The notes under the pieces are model-generated. The model saw only the letters and a program-made list of their open reading frames with translations. It had not been told where the DNA came from and did not search any database. Shown here piece by piece: positions 17,123-25,628 of a DNA stretch of 64,000 nt. The position numbers were made by a program, and so were the translations under genes. Origin of the DNA: Dialister micraerophilus DSM 19965 (GTDB taxonomy: Bacteria; Bacillota; Negativicutes; Veillonellales; Dialisteraceae); assembly GCF_000194985.1 (NCBI RefSeq), contig NZ_GL878519.1:330078-394077 (forward strand), written 5' to 3'. The first letter of the stretch is position 1. Each line of letters begins with the position of its first letter.

Positions 17123-18477
17123 TTATTTATTAACGTCATTTGAATTTTCCAATAACTTGTATAATGCTTTTTTATTGATTTTTCCGGTTGAATTCAATGG
17201 AATTTCAGATAAAAAAATATAACGTGAAGGTCTTTCCCATGAATGAAATTCGGCATTTACAACTTTTTTCATCAACGTATTATTGAATGTGTCCGACTTG
17301 ACAATAAATGCTGCTATTTTATTTTTTCCGTTTTCGGTTTGAAACGGAATTATACATACATTTTCCACGCCTTTTATATTTTTAAAAATTTGTTTTATGC
17401 GTTGTGCATGTACGGCATTTCCTTTAACCGAGAATACATCTTTCTTTCTTCCGCAAAAAAACAATTCTCCTTTTTCATTCATAAATCCTCTATCTCCGCA
17501 GCTGTACGGTTTTGTAAGTCCCAATGCCGTAAACGGACTTTCTATAAAAATTTCTCCGTTACAAACTGATACATTTACTTCCGGAAAAGGTTTACCTATG
17601 CAATTGAACGATTTTTTCACTTCCGGATTTCGCAAATAACTTACATAGCTCAATTCTGCCGAGCCGTAGTACAAAATAATTTCCGCATTCGGAAATTGTG
17701 TTTTAAGGCATTGCATTTCTTTTTCGGATATCAATTCCGATCCTGACAATATGGACTTCACACAGGTGCAGACAATTTTGTTTTTTGTCAATATTGCCAA
17801 TTTTGAAGGAATCATATAGATATGGTCACAGGAAAATTCCGAGATTTCTTTTTTCCACACGGATGGAGACATTTTTGATGTCCCTTTGACAAATGCCCCT
17901 TTGTATAAAAAAGCCAATATCATATTCAAATTACCGGAAAATGCCGACGATCCGTGAAAATAAAGTGATGAGTCGGAATTGATTTTGAAAATGCGATTTT
18001 GTATGTCGAAAAAATCTGTCCAACTTGAGCATGTTCTATATATAAGTTTCGGATTGCCTTCACTTCCTGAGCTCAATACTGCAAATTTTCTTTCTGGAAT
18101 ATTTTCACATATTTTTTGTGTTTCAGATATTTCTTGTTTTGCAAAATGTGTTTTTATAATTTTACCGTTTGAAAACAAATAAGGAATTTTATATGTATTC
18201 AATAAATTATTTATTTCATTTTTGTTTAAGTAGTCATGAAGCAAAAGAGGAATTCCTTTTGCATTTTCCACCGCCAAAAATACAACGAGTTGCTCAATAA
18301 CGGATGTTGTATAAATCGCAACTGTTTTGTCTTTTATATTACAATTGAATATTTTTTCCGTTTTTTTATTTCATTTGCCAATTCCTCATATGTATAAAAA
18401 TTTTCATCAATTGAAATTCCTTTTTTATTACTTTTTGTCTTTGCGTATAAAAATATCTGCTCTGAAAATGTATTCAT
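17123..18477 (-). pseudogene. AMP-dependent acyl-CoA ligase (YhfT-like), frameshifted near its start
   Basis: This is an ANL-superfamily ligase that would activate a carboxylic acid with ATP and CoA. The main frame (17123 to about 18360) carries the P-loop-like LSSGSEGNPK, the YYGSAE motif, CGDRG and the C-terminal lysine in STGKINKKAL. The N-terminus lies in another frame. ATG at 18477 overlaps the thiolase stop codon (ATGA) and reads 45 codons before a TAA. The switch must occur around the A7/A6 runs at 18352-18367 and needs one extra base, or a -1 slip on A AAA AAA. With the shift the product is about 451 residues. The likely cause is a homopolymer base-call error, a real mutation or slippage. 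It is the third gene after bioY and the thiolase. Confidence 0.8.
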
Positions 18478-19628
18478 TTTTTACCTTTATGATTAACGAC
18501 AAGAATTGCTTGTCCTATTCCTCCTGCTGCAGGAATGGCGGCAATACCGTATTGTCCGTTTTCTTTTTTCAGTATTTCCTGCAAATGAAGCATTAAAATC
18601 GCTCCCGATGCTCCATATGGATGTCCGTATACCAATGCTCCACCCCATTTATTGAATCGTTTTTTCTCTTCGTTGTGTTCTTTTTGGAAATGAACTCGAA
18701 TTATGGAGAAAGATTCATTGTATTCGAAGGCAAATATATCTTTGTATTTTAAATTACATTCATTCAATATATTTAAAGTCGCAAAGTCTGCCGCCAATGG
18801 AGGATATTCCGGATTTGTACCTTTCATCATCGTGCTTAGCAGTTCTATTTCACATTCTCTTTTATTTTGTTTCATCCAATTTTCCGATGCCAATATCACA
18901 AATGCGGCTCCGTCATTAATTGTACAACTGTTTGCCGAAGTCAATACACTTCCGTTTTGATTGAATATCAATGGCGCTCTTTCAAGTAATTTTTCAGTGA
19001 ATTTACGTCTCATAACTTCATCTCTTGTGCTGGAGAAGAGTGGACAAATTATATTTCCAAGCAAATTTTTATCTCTTGCCTTGTATGCATTTTGATAACA
19101 TTCCAATGCGGCCATGTCTGCTTCTTTTTTACTTATGTTCAACAATTTTGCTGTTTTTTCGGCACCTGAAAGCATTGCATCATCTTCATATTCCGACGGT
19201 GAGAATTGTGCTGCTGTAAATTTCGAATTTCTTAGTTTTGTACGCGGATCGTTTTCATTATATTCTCGATACGGTTGAAGAGAGGTGCTTTCTATACCTC
19301 CTGCAAATACCAGTTCACATTGCCCCGATGCAATTTTACTGTACGCTATATCAATCGCAGTCAGTCCGGATGCGCATTGCGTATCTACCGTAAAAGCAGG
19401 TACATTGTCTGATATACCTGCATTAAGCAATGTCAATCTTCCTATATTTCCGCCGGGTCCTATTGCATTTCCGCAAATCAACAAGTCCGGATTTTCTACA
19501 AAATATTTTCTTTTTATTTCTTTTATCAATGCGGCTCCCAATTTTTCAGGAAGAACGTTTTTAAATATACCGTTTCTTATTCCTATGTGAGTTCTCAATC
19601 CGCCTAATAAAAAAACTCGGTTTATCAT
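18474..19628 (-). CDS. Thiolase (acetyl-CoA acetyltransferase family, YhfS-like) lacking the second catalytic cysteine
   Basis: Thiolases condense or cleave acyl-CoAs. This 384-residue protein keeps the nucleophile C85 in VDTQCASGLTA, N304 in the EYNESF motif and H336 in GHPYGASG. The usual C-terminal catalytic cysteine (C-x-G-G-G) is replaced: the sequence is AIPAAGGIG with P366 at that position. Activity may therefore differ from a standard thiolase. No strong ribosome site precedes the ATG. It lies between bioY and the AMP-ligase, like yhfS next to the biotin-regulated bioY paralogue in Bacillus. A role in biotin or pimelate-type acyl metabolism is inference. Confidence 0.85.
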   Translation of the reverse strand: MINRVFLLGGLRTHIGIRNGIFKNVLPEKLGAALIKEIKRKYFVENPDLLICGNAIGPGGNIGRLTLLNAGISDNVPAFTVDTQCASGLTAIDIAYSKIASGQCELVFAGGIESTSLQPYREYNENDPRTKLRNSKFTAAQFSPSEYEDDAMLSGAEKTAKLLNISKKEADMAALECYQNAYKARDKNLLGNIICPLFSSTRDEVMRRKFTEKLLERAPLIFNQNGSVLTSANSCTINDGAAFVILASENWMKQNKRECEIELLSTMMKGTNPEYPPLAADFATLNILNECNLKYKDIFAFEYNESFSIIRVHFQKEHNEEKKRFNKWGGALVYGHPYGASGAILMLHLQEILKKENGQYGIAAIPAAGGIGQAILVVNHKGKK

Positions 19629-19652
19629 TTATATCACGCTGCTCATTTACAA

Positions 19653-19690
19653 TTAAAAGAACAGATTCTATAAGAATCTGTATCTTTTTT
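19653..19690 (-). terminator. Hairpin between bioY and the thiolase gene
   Basis: A 9-bp stem (ACAGATTCT with AGAATCTGT, loop ATA) is followed on the minus strand by TCTTTT. Since only about 24 bases separate it from the thiolase gene and no promoter is visible there, it probably reduces rather than blocks downstream expression. Confidence 0.6.
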
Positions 19691-20219
19691 ATTTCAATAC
19701 TATTTTTCGATATTTTTTTATCAAAAACGATGCTATCAATATCTTGGCTGCATCTCCGGGTAAAAAAGGAATTACGCATACTGCCAAAGCACTTTGAATT
19801 CCTTTACCGGTTAATATAACAAACCATATAATTCCAAGTAAGTAGCAAGCTGCCGTTCCTATAATACCGCCGATACACAATTTCCCATAATGTTCACCGA
19901 ACAGTTCCGCCGTAAGTCCCATAATCAATGCCATAAATATAAATCCTATAATAAATCCGCCGCTGGGTCCTACCAATGCTGCAAATCCTGAACGCATCAT
20001 TGAAAATACGGGAATTCCTAAAACTCCAAGCAAAACGTATAGCAACATGCTCAAAGTTCCGTATTTTTTACCTAAAAATCCTCCGGCAAGCAATACTGCC
20101 AACGTTCCGAGTGTAATGGGTACGGGATTTATCGGTATTGCAAGTTGCGCAAACACTGCAGTAAGTGCAGCAAAAAGTGCAGCCGACACTTGTTGTCTTA
20201 ATTTGTTTTTACTTTCCAT
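19689..20219 (-). CDS. bioY: Biotin transporter BioY (ECF S component)
   Basis: BioY is the membrane-bound biotin-binding subunit of an ECF transporter, working alone or with EcfAAT. The 176-residue protein has about six hydrophobic helices and the family motifs INPVPITLGTLAVLLAG, GPSGGFIIGF and PFLPGDAAK. The longer frame adds 32 implausible residues; ATG at 20219 has a GAGGTG site. A consensus promoter with tandem TTGACA copies lies upstream. No ECF ATPase gene is present in the window. Confidence 0.95.
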   Translation of the reverse strand: MESKNKLRQQVSAALFAALTAVFAQLAIPINPVPITLGTLAVLLAGGFLGKKYGTLSMLLYVLLGVLGIPVFSMMRSGFAALVGPSGGFIIGFIFMALIMGLTAELFGEHYGKLCIGGIIGTAACYLLGIIWFVILTGKGIQSALAVCVIPFLPGDAAKILIASFLIKKYRKIVLK

Positions 20220-20246
20220 ATGGCACCTCGTTTTCAAGATGTTGTT

Positions 20247-20275
20247 ATTATATATGTCTATTGTCAATTTGTCAA
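20247..20275 (-). promoter_or_regulatory. bioY promoter, perfect consensus with duplicated -35
   Basis: TTGACA (20270-20275), 17 bases and TATAAT (20247-20252). A second TTGACA copy (20262-20267) follows eight bases later, giving a tandem TTGACAAA/TTGACAAT repeat that could be part of an operator. A clean BirA-type palindrome was not seen. Confidence 0.75.
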
Positions 20276-20482
20276 CTAAACTATTTTGATTAAGTTGATA
20301 TTTATATATGCACAAATATTTTTTTGATTTCTTCTTACATTTGCTGTTTTACGGGTTTTATCTTCAAATAAATTTTTTATTTTTTATTGTTTTATACAAT
20401 TCAATTGTCAACTTGTATTTCAATTTCATTAATTGTATTTATTACGTTTTTATTTTCTTCATATTTTATATTTCAAATTCAT

Positions 20483-20519
20483 TGTAAAAAGCGATCATTT
20501 GGAAATGACCGCTTTTACA
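20483..20519 (-). terminator. Terminator of the fab-rnc operon
   Basis: TGTAAAAAGCGATCATTT and AAATGACCGCTTTTACA form a long stem with one mismatch and one bulge around a two-base loop, ending in a T run on the minus strand, eight bases after rnc. Confidence 0.85.
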
Positions 20520-20527
20520 AATTGCTT

Positions 20528-21247
20528 TTATTTATTTTTCGCTTCTTTTTCAATTCTTTCTATTGCTTCTTTTGCTGCACGTTGTGCCGCTTGTTTTTTG
20601 CTTTTGCCTATACCGCTTCCCAGGTATTTCCCGTCTGCGGTTACCGACATCCAAATTGTTTTATCATGATCCGGACCTTCATCATGTATTACGTTATAAC
20701 AAATTTCTACATCACCGTTTTGTTGCAATATTTCTTGTAAATCGGTTTTGTAATCTTTGTCGTAGTCACCTTGCATTATCAAATCCAAGAATTTTTCAAG
20801 ATGTTTTATTACAAAGTCAAATGTCACTTCGTATCCGATGTCTAAATATATTGCACCTATCAATGATTCAAAAGCATCTCCGAGTATGGATACTCGTGTT
20901 CTTCCGCCTGATTTTTCTTCTCCTTTTCCCAAGAGAAGATATTTCCCTACATTAAGCCTTGTGGAGATTTCCGCACATGCAGGTTTACATACCGCACTTG
21001 CTTTTGCTTTAGTAAGTTCACCTTCGCTCCACAAAGGATATTTACGAAACAGGTATTCTCCTACTATCAGATCAAGTACGGCATCTCCTAAAAATTCCAA
21101 TCTTTCATTATCATGTTCTTTGTTTTTTTTATGTTCGTTTGCATATGATGTATGTGTCAATGCAATATTAAGCAATTCATGGTTTTCTATCGGAATTTCA
21201 TTCTCTTTTATAAATTCTTCGAGTTCTTTTATTCTGTTTTTATGCAT
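20528..21247 (-). CDS. rnc: Ribonuclease III
   Basis: RNase III cuts double-stranded RNA in rRNA precursors and regulatory duplexes. The 239-residue protein has the nuclease signature ERLEFLGDAVLDL and the metal site DAFESLIGAIYLD, then a C-terminal double-stranded-RNA-binding domain ending SKKQAAQRAAKEA. A TTG at 21259 is an alternative start. Neither candidate has a strong ribosome site, and the ATG is preferred by codon type. It is the last gene of the fab operon, as in many Firmicutes. Confidence 0.95.
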   Translation of the reverse strand: MHKNRIKELEEFIKENEIPIENHELLNIALTHTSYANEHKKNKEHDNERLEFLGDAVLDLIVGEYLFRKYPLWSEGELTKAKASAVCKPACAEISTRLNVGKYLLLGKGEEKSGGRTRVSILGDAFESLIGAIYLDIGYEVTFDFVIKHLEKFLDLIMQGDYDKDYKTDLQEILQQNGDVEICYNVIHDEGPDHDKTIWMSVTADGKYLGSGIGKSKKQAAQRAAKEAIERIEKEAKNK

Positions 21248-21259
21248 TTTTTCACACAA

Positions 21260-22504
21260 TCATTCTTTATAACGTTTCATTACTATAACGGCATTATGTC
21301 CGCCGAATCCGAATGAATTGGACATTGCAACATCAACTTTCGTATCTCTCGGACCTTCTTTTACATAATCAAGATCGCAATCTTCTCCGCCGTTTTCAAA
21401 GTTCAACGTTTGATGAACTTTTTGATTTTCAATTGATAATGCGCATACAACGGCTTCTACCGCACCTGCAGCTCCCAATAAATGTCCAATCATGGATTTT
21501 GTTGAGTTTACCGGTATTTCATATGCGTGTTTACCTAAAAGTTTCTTTATTGCAAGTGTTTCATTTTTGTCGTTAAGAGATGTGGATGTTCCATGTGCGT
21601 TTATATAATCTACGTCTTCAGGTTTCAAATTTGCATCCGTCAATGCTTTTTCCATACAAAGTTTTTGCAAATCTCCTCCCGGTCTCGGAGCTGTAATATG
21701 ATATGCATCTCCGTTTGCTCCGTATCCGGCAAGTTCCGCGTATATATATGCACCTCTTTTTTTTGCGTGTTCGAGTTCTTCCAATACCAGAACTCCGCTT
21801 CCTTCACCTAAAACAAACCCGTCTCTTCTTACGTCAAATGGACATGATGCTTCTTTAGGATCGCATTCTCTAGATGAAAGTGCTTTCATTGCGGCAAATC
21901 CTGCCATCGGCGATGAACATACTGCAGCTTCCGTTCCGCCTGCAAACATTACATCCGCATCACCCGATTGTATTATTCTCAATGCTGTTCCTATTGCATT
22001 TGTTCCCGATGCACATGCCGTTACATCTGTAAGTACCGGACCCTGCAATCCTAAACTTATGGATACATGTCCGGATGCCATATTTCCTATCATCATAGGA
22101 ACTGCGAACGGATTTACCTTGGTAGGTCCTCTTTTGTCTATTCTACGTACCGTTTCTTCCAATGTGGCAATTCCGCCTATACCGGTTCCTATTACCACAC
22201 CTGCACGATTAGAATTTTCTTTTTCCATGTCATATGATGCGTCTTTTGCTGCAAGTTTTGCCGCCGCTACTGCAAATTGTGCATAGCGATCCATATGTCT
22301 TGCTTGCTTTTTGTCCCCTATATATAAGGCAGCATCAAAATCTTTTACTTCTCCTGCTATTTTTACCGGAAATTCCGTTGCATCAAATTCTGTAATTTCG
22401 GTTATTCCCGATTTGCCTTTCAATAATTCTTCCCAAAATTTTTCTTTTCCTATACCTACCGGAGATACTACTCCAAGTCCTGTTATGACTACACGTCTTT
22501 TCAT
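21260..22504 (-). CDS. fabF: Beta-ketoacyl-ACP synthase II
   Basis: FabF elongates acyl-ACP with malonyl-ACP in type II fatty-acid synthesis. The 414-residue enzyme has C164 in VTACASGTNA, the histidine in NAHGTSTSLND and the second in GHLLGAAGAVE, the Cys-His-His triad. It lies after acpP, separated by a 144-base gap with a hairpin. TTGAGA/AATACT (22524-22552, 17-base spacer) could be a weak extra promoter. An AAGGGG site sits rather far (12 bases) from the ATG. Confidence 0.97.
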   Translation of the reverse strand: MKRRVVITGLGVVSPVGIGKEKFWEELLKGKSGITEITEFDATEFPVKIAGEVKDFDAALYIGDKKQARHMDRYAQFAVAAAKLAAKDASYDMEKENSNRAGVVIGTGIGGIATLEETVRRIDKRGPTKVNPFAVPMMIGNMASGHVSISLGLQGPVLTDVTACASGTNAIGTALRIIQSGDADVMFAGGTEAAVCSSPMAGFAAMKALSSRECDPKEASCPFDVRRDGFVLGEGSGVLVLEELEHAKKRGAYIYAELAGYGANGDAYHITAPRPGGDLQKLCMEKALTDANLKPEDVDYINAHGTSTSLNDKNETLAIKKLLGKHAYEIPVNSTKSMIGHLLGAAGAVEAVVCALSIENQKVHQTLNFENGGEDCDLDYVKEGPRDTKVDVAMSNSFGFGGHNAVIVMKRYKE

Positions 22505-22606
22505 ATTTTTAACAACCCCTTTTAGTATTTTCGATTAGAGACAAATTCTCAAAAAAAACCAGAGATATCTTTACCTTTTTTGAAAATTTGTCCGTATACA
22601 TAGTAA

Positions 22607-22630
22607 ACACCGGGAGGTTTCCCCCGGTGT
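22607..22630 (-). terminator. GC-rich hairpin after acpP
   Basis: ACACCGGGAGG, loop TTT, CCCCCGGTGT forms a very stable stem just after acpP with only a short T stretch beyond it on the minus strand. Likely a partial terminator or RNA-stabilising element that keeps acpP mRNA in excess over fabF. Confidence 0.6.
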
Positions 22631-22648
22631 CCCTATGATTTAAGACAA

Positions 22649-22882
22649 TTACTGAATTTGTTTTTCAATGTAGTCTACTGCATCACGAACTGTCTTAATT
22701 TTTTCAGCTGCGTCATCCGGAATTTCAATATCGAATTCTTCTTCAAATGCCATAATCAATTCAACGATATCGAGAGAATCTGCTCCCAAATCATCAATGA
22801 AAGTAGCATCTATCTGCACGTCTGCTTCGTTTACACCGAGCTGTTCAACTACGATTTTCTTCACTCTGTCAAATGCGCTCAT
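22649..22882 (-). CDS. acpP: Acyl carrier protein
   Basis: ACP carries growing acyl chains on a phosphopantetheine arm. The 77-residue acidic protein has the modification site [14 protein letters not shown] with S36. The longer frame begins with GTG codons that lie in the ribosome site (AGGTGGTG), so ATG at 22882 is chosen. It lies between fabG and fabF. Confidence 0.97.
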   Translation of the reverse strand: MSAFDRVKKIVVEQLGVNEADVQIDATFIDDLGADSLDIVELIMAFEEEFDIEIPDDAAEKIKTVRDAVDYIEKQIQ

Positions 22883-22921
22883 CACTTTCACCACCTTTCA
22901 TTGCATCATTTTTAAATTATA

Positions 22922-23665
22922 TTACATAACCATTCCGCCGTCTACCTGCAAAATTTGCCCTGTTATATAGGAAGCATCATCAGATGCAAGGAAACTTATT
23001 GCATTCGCAATTTCCTGTGCTTTTCCCATACGTCCGAGCGGAATGGAATTTAACATATTTTCTTTTATTTTTTCAGGAAGAATTTCCGTCATATCCGTTT
23101 CTACAAATCCCGGTGCTACAGCATTTACCCTTACACCTCTTGATGCAAATTCTTTCGCCATAGTCTTTGTCATACTGATTACTCCGCCTTTTGCCGCAGA
23201 ATAATTTGCCTGACCTATATTCCCTACAATTCCGACTATGGATGCAACGTTTATAATTACTCCGCTTCTTTGTTTAAGCATAATTGAAGCTGCAGCTTTT
23301 GCAGTTAAAAATACACCTTTAAGGTTCGTTGTAATTACTTCGTCCCATTGTTTTTCTTTCATTCTTATAGTCAAACTGTCTCTTGTAATTCCTGCATTAT
23401 TTACGAGTAAGTCAAGTCTGCCGAATTTTTCTTTTATTTCCGAAAAAATTCTGTCGACATCTTCGGATGAACCTACATTCCCTTGAATTGTAACGGAATG
23501 TCCACCTTCTTTTTCTATTTCGTTTTGTACTTTGTCTGCAGCTTCTTTATTGCCTGCATAGTTTATTACTACTGTATAACCTTTTTTTGCAAGTTCCAAG
23601 GCAGTTGCTCGTCCTATACCTCTGGATGCACCTGTTACCAATGCTACTTTTATTTGATTTTCCAT
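22922..23665 (-). CDS. fabG: 3-oxoacyl-ACP reductase
   Basis: FabG reduces 3-oxoacyl-ACP to 3-hydroxyacyl-ACP with NADPH. The 247-residue SDR shows TGASRGIG, NNAG, the serine in NVASIVG, YSAAKGG and the ending GQILQVDGGMVM typical of FabG. Its ATG overlaps the fabD stop codon (TAATG). Confidence 0.97.
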   Translation of the reverse strand: MENQIKVALVTGASRGIGRATALELAKKGYTVVINYAGNKEAADKVQNEIEKEGGHSVTIQGNVGSSEDVDRIFSEIKEKFGRLDLLVNNAGITRDSLTIRMKEKQWDEVITTNLKGVFLTAKAAASIMLKQRSGVIINVASIVGIVGNIGQANYSAAKGGVISMTKTMAKEFASRGVRVNAVAPGFVETDMTEILPEKIKENMLNSIPLGRMGKAQEIANAISFLASDDASYITGQILQVDGGMVM

Positions 23666-24615
23666 TATTCACCGTCTTTCATTTTGACAATTACTTCATT
23701 TACGGTTTCTATATTTTCCGCATGACAGTTAAATACCGTTTTATCTATACGTCTCATAAAACCGGACAATACCGTTCCGGGACCGCATTCAACAAATTTT
23801 GTCACTCCGTTTTCAAGCATAAATCTTATAGAGTCTTCCCAACGTACGGGGTTAAATGTTTGATTTATAAGATTTTCCCTTATTTCTTCCGCACTGTTTT
23901 CAACATTTGCATTTACGTTCGCTACAATCGGTATAAATGAATCTTTTATTTCTATTTTATCCAAAACTTCTTTCAGTTTTAAGGCTGCAGGTTTCATTAA
24001 TATCGAATGAAAAGGTCCGCTTACTTTGAGCATTAAAGCTCGTTTTGCGCCTTTTTCTTTAAATACTTTACAAGCTTTTTCCACAGATGATGTTACTCCT
24101 GCAATAACCACTTGTCCCGGACAATTATAGTTTACTGCTTGTAAAGGTTCTTCATCTGTAGATATAGTTTCACAAATTTCTTCTACAGTTTCAGCTTTCA
24201 TACCTATGACGGCAGCCATAGCTCCTTGTCCCAAAGGTACTGCTTCTTGCATAAATTTACCTCTCAAATTTACCGTATGCACCGCATCGGCAAATGACAT
24301 CGCATCGGCAGCTACCAATGCGGAATATTCACCCAAGCTATGTCCTGCAACTACACAGGGATCTACTCCGTTTTCAAAAAGAACTTTCCAACATGCCACA
24401 CTTGCCGTCAAAATAGCCGGCTGAGTAAATTCCGTTTTCATCAAAGTTTCTTCAGGACCTTCAAACATAAGTTTTGAAATTGGAAATCCCAGTGTTTCAT
24501 CCGCTTCTTTTACTATATTTTTTACCGAATCATATTTTTCATATAAATCACGAATCATTCCGACTTTTTGTGATCCTTGTCCGGGAAATAAAAATGCCGT
24601 TGTCAATTTTTCCAT
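23665..24615 (-). CDS. fabD: Malonyl-CoA:ACP transacylase
   Basis: FabD moves malonyl from CoA to ACP. The 316-residue protein has FPGQGSQKVGM at the start, the nucleophile S93 in GHSLGEYSAL and the histidine in SGPFHS. AGGAG precedes ATG at 24615. It lies 19 bases after fabH and overlaps fabG by one base. Confidence 0.97.
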   Translation of the reverse strand: MEKLTTAFLFPGQGSQKVGMIRDLYEKYDSVKNIVKEADETLGFPISKLMFEGPEETLMKTEFTQPAILTASVACWKVLFENGVDPCVVAGHSLGEYSALVAADAMSFADAVHTVNLRGKFMQEAVPLGQGAMAAVIGMKAETVEEICETISTDEEPLQAVNYNCPGQVVIAGVTSSVEKACKVFKEKGAKRALMLKVSGPFHSILMKPAALKLKEVLDKIEIKDSFIPIVANVNANVENSAEEIRENLINQTFNPVRWEDSIRFMLENGVTKFVECGPGTVLSGFMRRIDKTVFNCHAENIETVNEVIVKMKDGE

Positions 24616-24634
24616 ACTTCTGCGCTCCTATGTA

Positions 24635-25627
24635 TCAGTTCCATTTAAATATCGCACATCCCCAGGTCAATCCTGCACCGAATCCTGTAAGTACCACAAT
24701 GTCACCTTTTTTTACTTTTCCGGCTTTTACCGCTTCATCCAAAGCTATACCTATGGAGGCTGCAGATGTGTTTCCGTATTTATCGACATTTACCAATACT
24801 TTTTCACTTTCAAGCCCAATTTTTTTTGCTACTGCTTGTATGATTCTGTTATTGGCTTGATGTGCTATAAACATATTTATATCTTCTTTTTTCAGCCCGG
24901 CTTTTTCTACAGCCTTCAAGGTTGTAAATTCCATATGCCTTACTGCGGCTTTAAACACTTCGGATCCGGACATATGAAGAAACATATCTCCGGAATCGAT
25001 TGTTTCATGGCTTGCAGGTTTTGCGGTTCCTCCTGCCGGTATACACAATATATTTCCCAAACTTCCGTCAGAACCCAATTCTGCCGAAAGAAGTCCGTAA
25101 CCTTCACTAACTTCTCCTACAATTGCCGCACCGGCTCCGTCTCCGAATAAAATACAGGTTGTACGATCATGCCAATTTACTATTCGTGAAAGAGTCTCGG
25201 CTCCTACTACCAAAATTTTTTTGTACATTCCTGTGCTTACCATATTTGATGCTACCGTACATGCATAAACATATCCCGTGCATCCTACGGATATATCCAT
25301 TGCACCTGCATTTTTGCATCCCAATTTATCTTGAACCAGACATGCCGTTGAAGGTGTAATGTAATCAGGTGTAATTGTCGCTACAATTATAAAATCTATA
25401 TCGGAAGCAGTAATTTTTGCAGCTTCCATCGCTTTTTTTGCAGCTTTTACACATAAATCGGATGTGTTTTCATTTTCTGAAGAAATATGTCTGCATTTTA
25501 TTCCTGTACGTGTTCTTATCCATTCATCCGAAGTTTCTACCATTTTTTCCAAATCAAAATTGGTAATTATTTTTTCAGGTACATAATGACCTGTTCCAAG
25601 TATTCCGGACGGTGTCATCTCTTTCAT
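24635..25627 (-). CDS. fabH: Beta-ketoacyl-ACP synthase III
   Basis: FabH starts fatty-acid synthesis by condensing acetyl- or branched acyl-CoA with malonyl-ACP. The 330-residue enzyme has C116 in VGCTGYVYA, the histidine of IAHQANNRI and the asparagine of KYGNTSAAS. The open frame runs further up into plsX; ATG at 25627 is preferred because ACGGAG at the plsX end is correctly spaced. One base separates it from the plsX stop codon. Confidence 0.96.
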   Translation of the reverse strand: MKEMTPSGILGTGHYVPEKIITNFDLEKMVETSDEWIRTRTGIKCRHISSENENTSDLCVKAAKKAMEAAKITASDIDFIIVATITPDYITPSTACLVQDKLGCKNAGAMDISVGCTGYVYACTVASNMVSTGMYKKILVVGAETLSRIVNWHDRTTCILFGDGAGAAIVGEVSEGYGLLSAELGSDGSLGNILCIPAGGTAKPASHETIDSGDMFLHMSGSEVFKAAVRHMEFTTLKAVEKAGLKKEDINMFIAHQANNRIIQAVAKKIGLESEKVLVNVDKYGNTSAASIGIALDEAVKAGKVKKGDIVVLTGFGAGLTWGCAIFKWN

Positions 25628-25628
25628 A

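Larger units (their letters stand above)
20220..20527. other. 308-base gene-free stretch between bioY and rnc
   Basis: It contains the bioY promoter (20247-20275) at one end and the rnc terminator (20483-20519) at the other. Between about 20280 and 20480 I see only AT-rich sequence and no credible reading frame or RNA structure. Confidence 0.6.

Noticed and set aside
20240..20300. BirA operator upstream of bioY
   Set aside because: TTGAC and AACAA half-site-like words occur, but no arrangement gave a symmetric site of the expected form, so I did not annotate it.
20838..21272. A 144-codon plus-strand frame opposite rnc
   Set aside because: Fully antisense to RNase III, with no promoter, ribosome site or recognisable domain.
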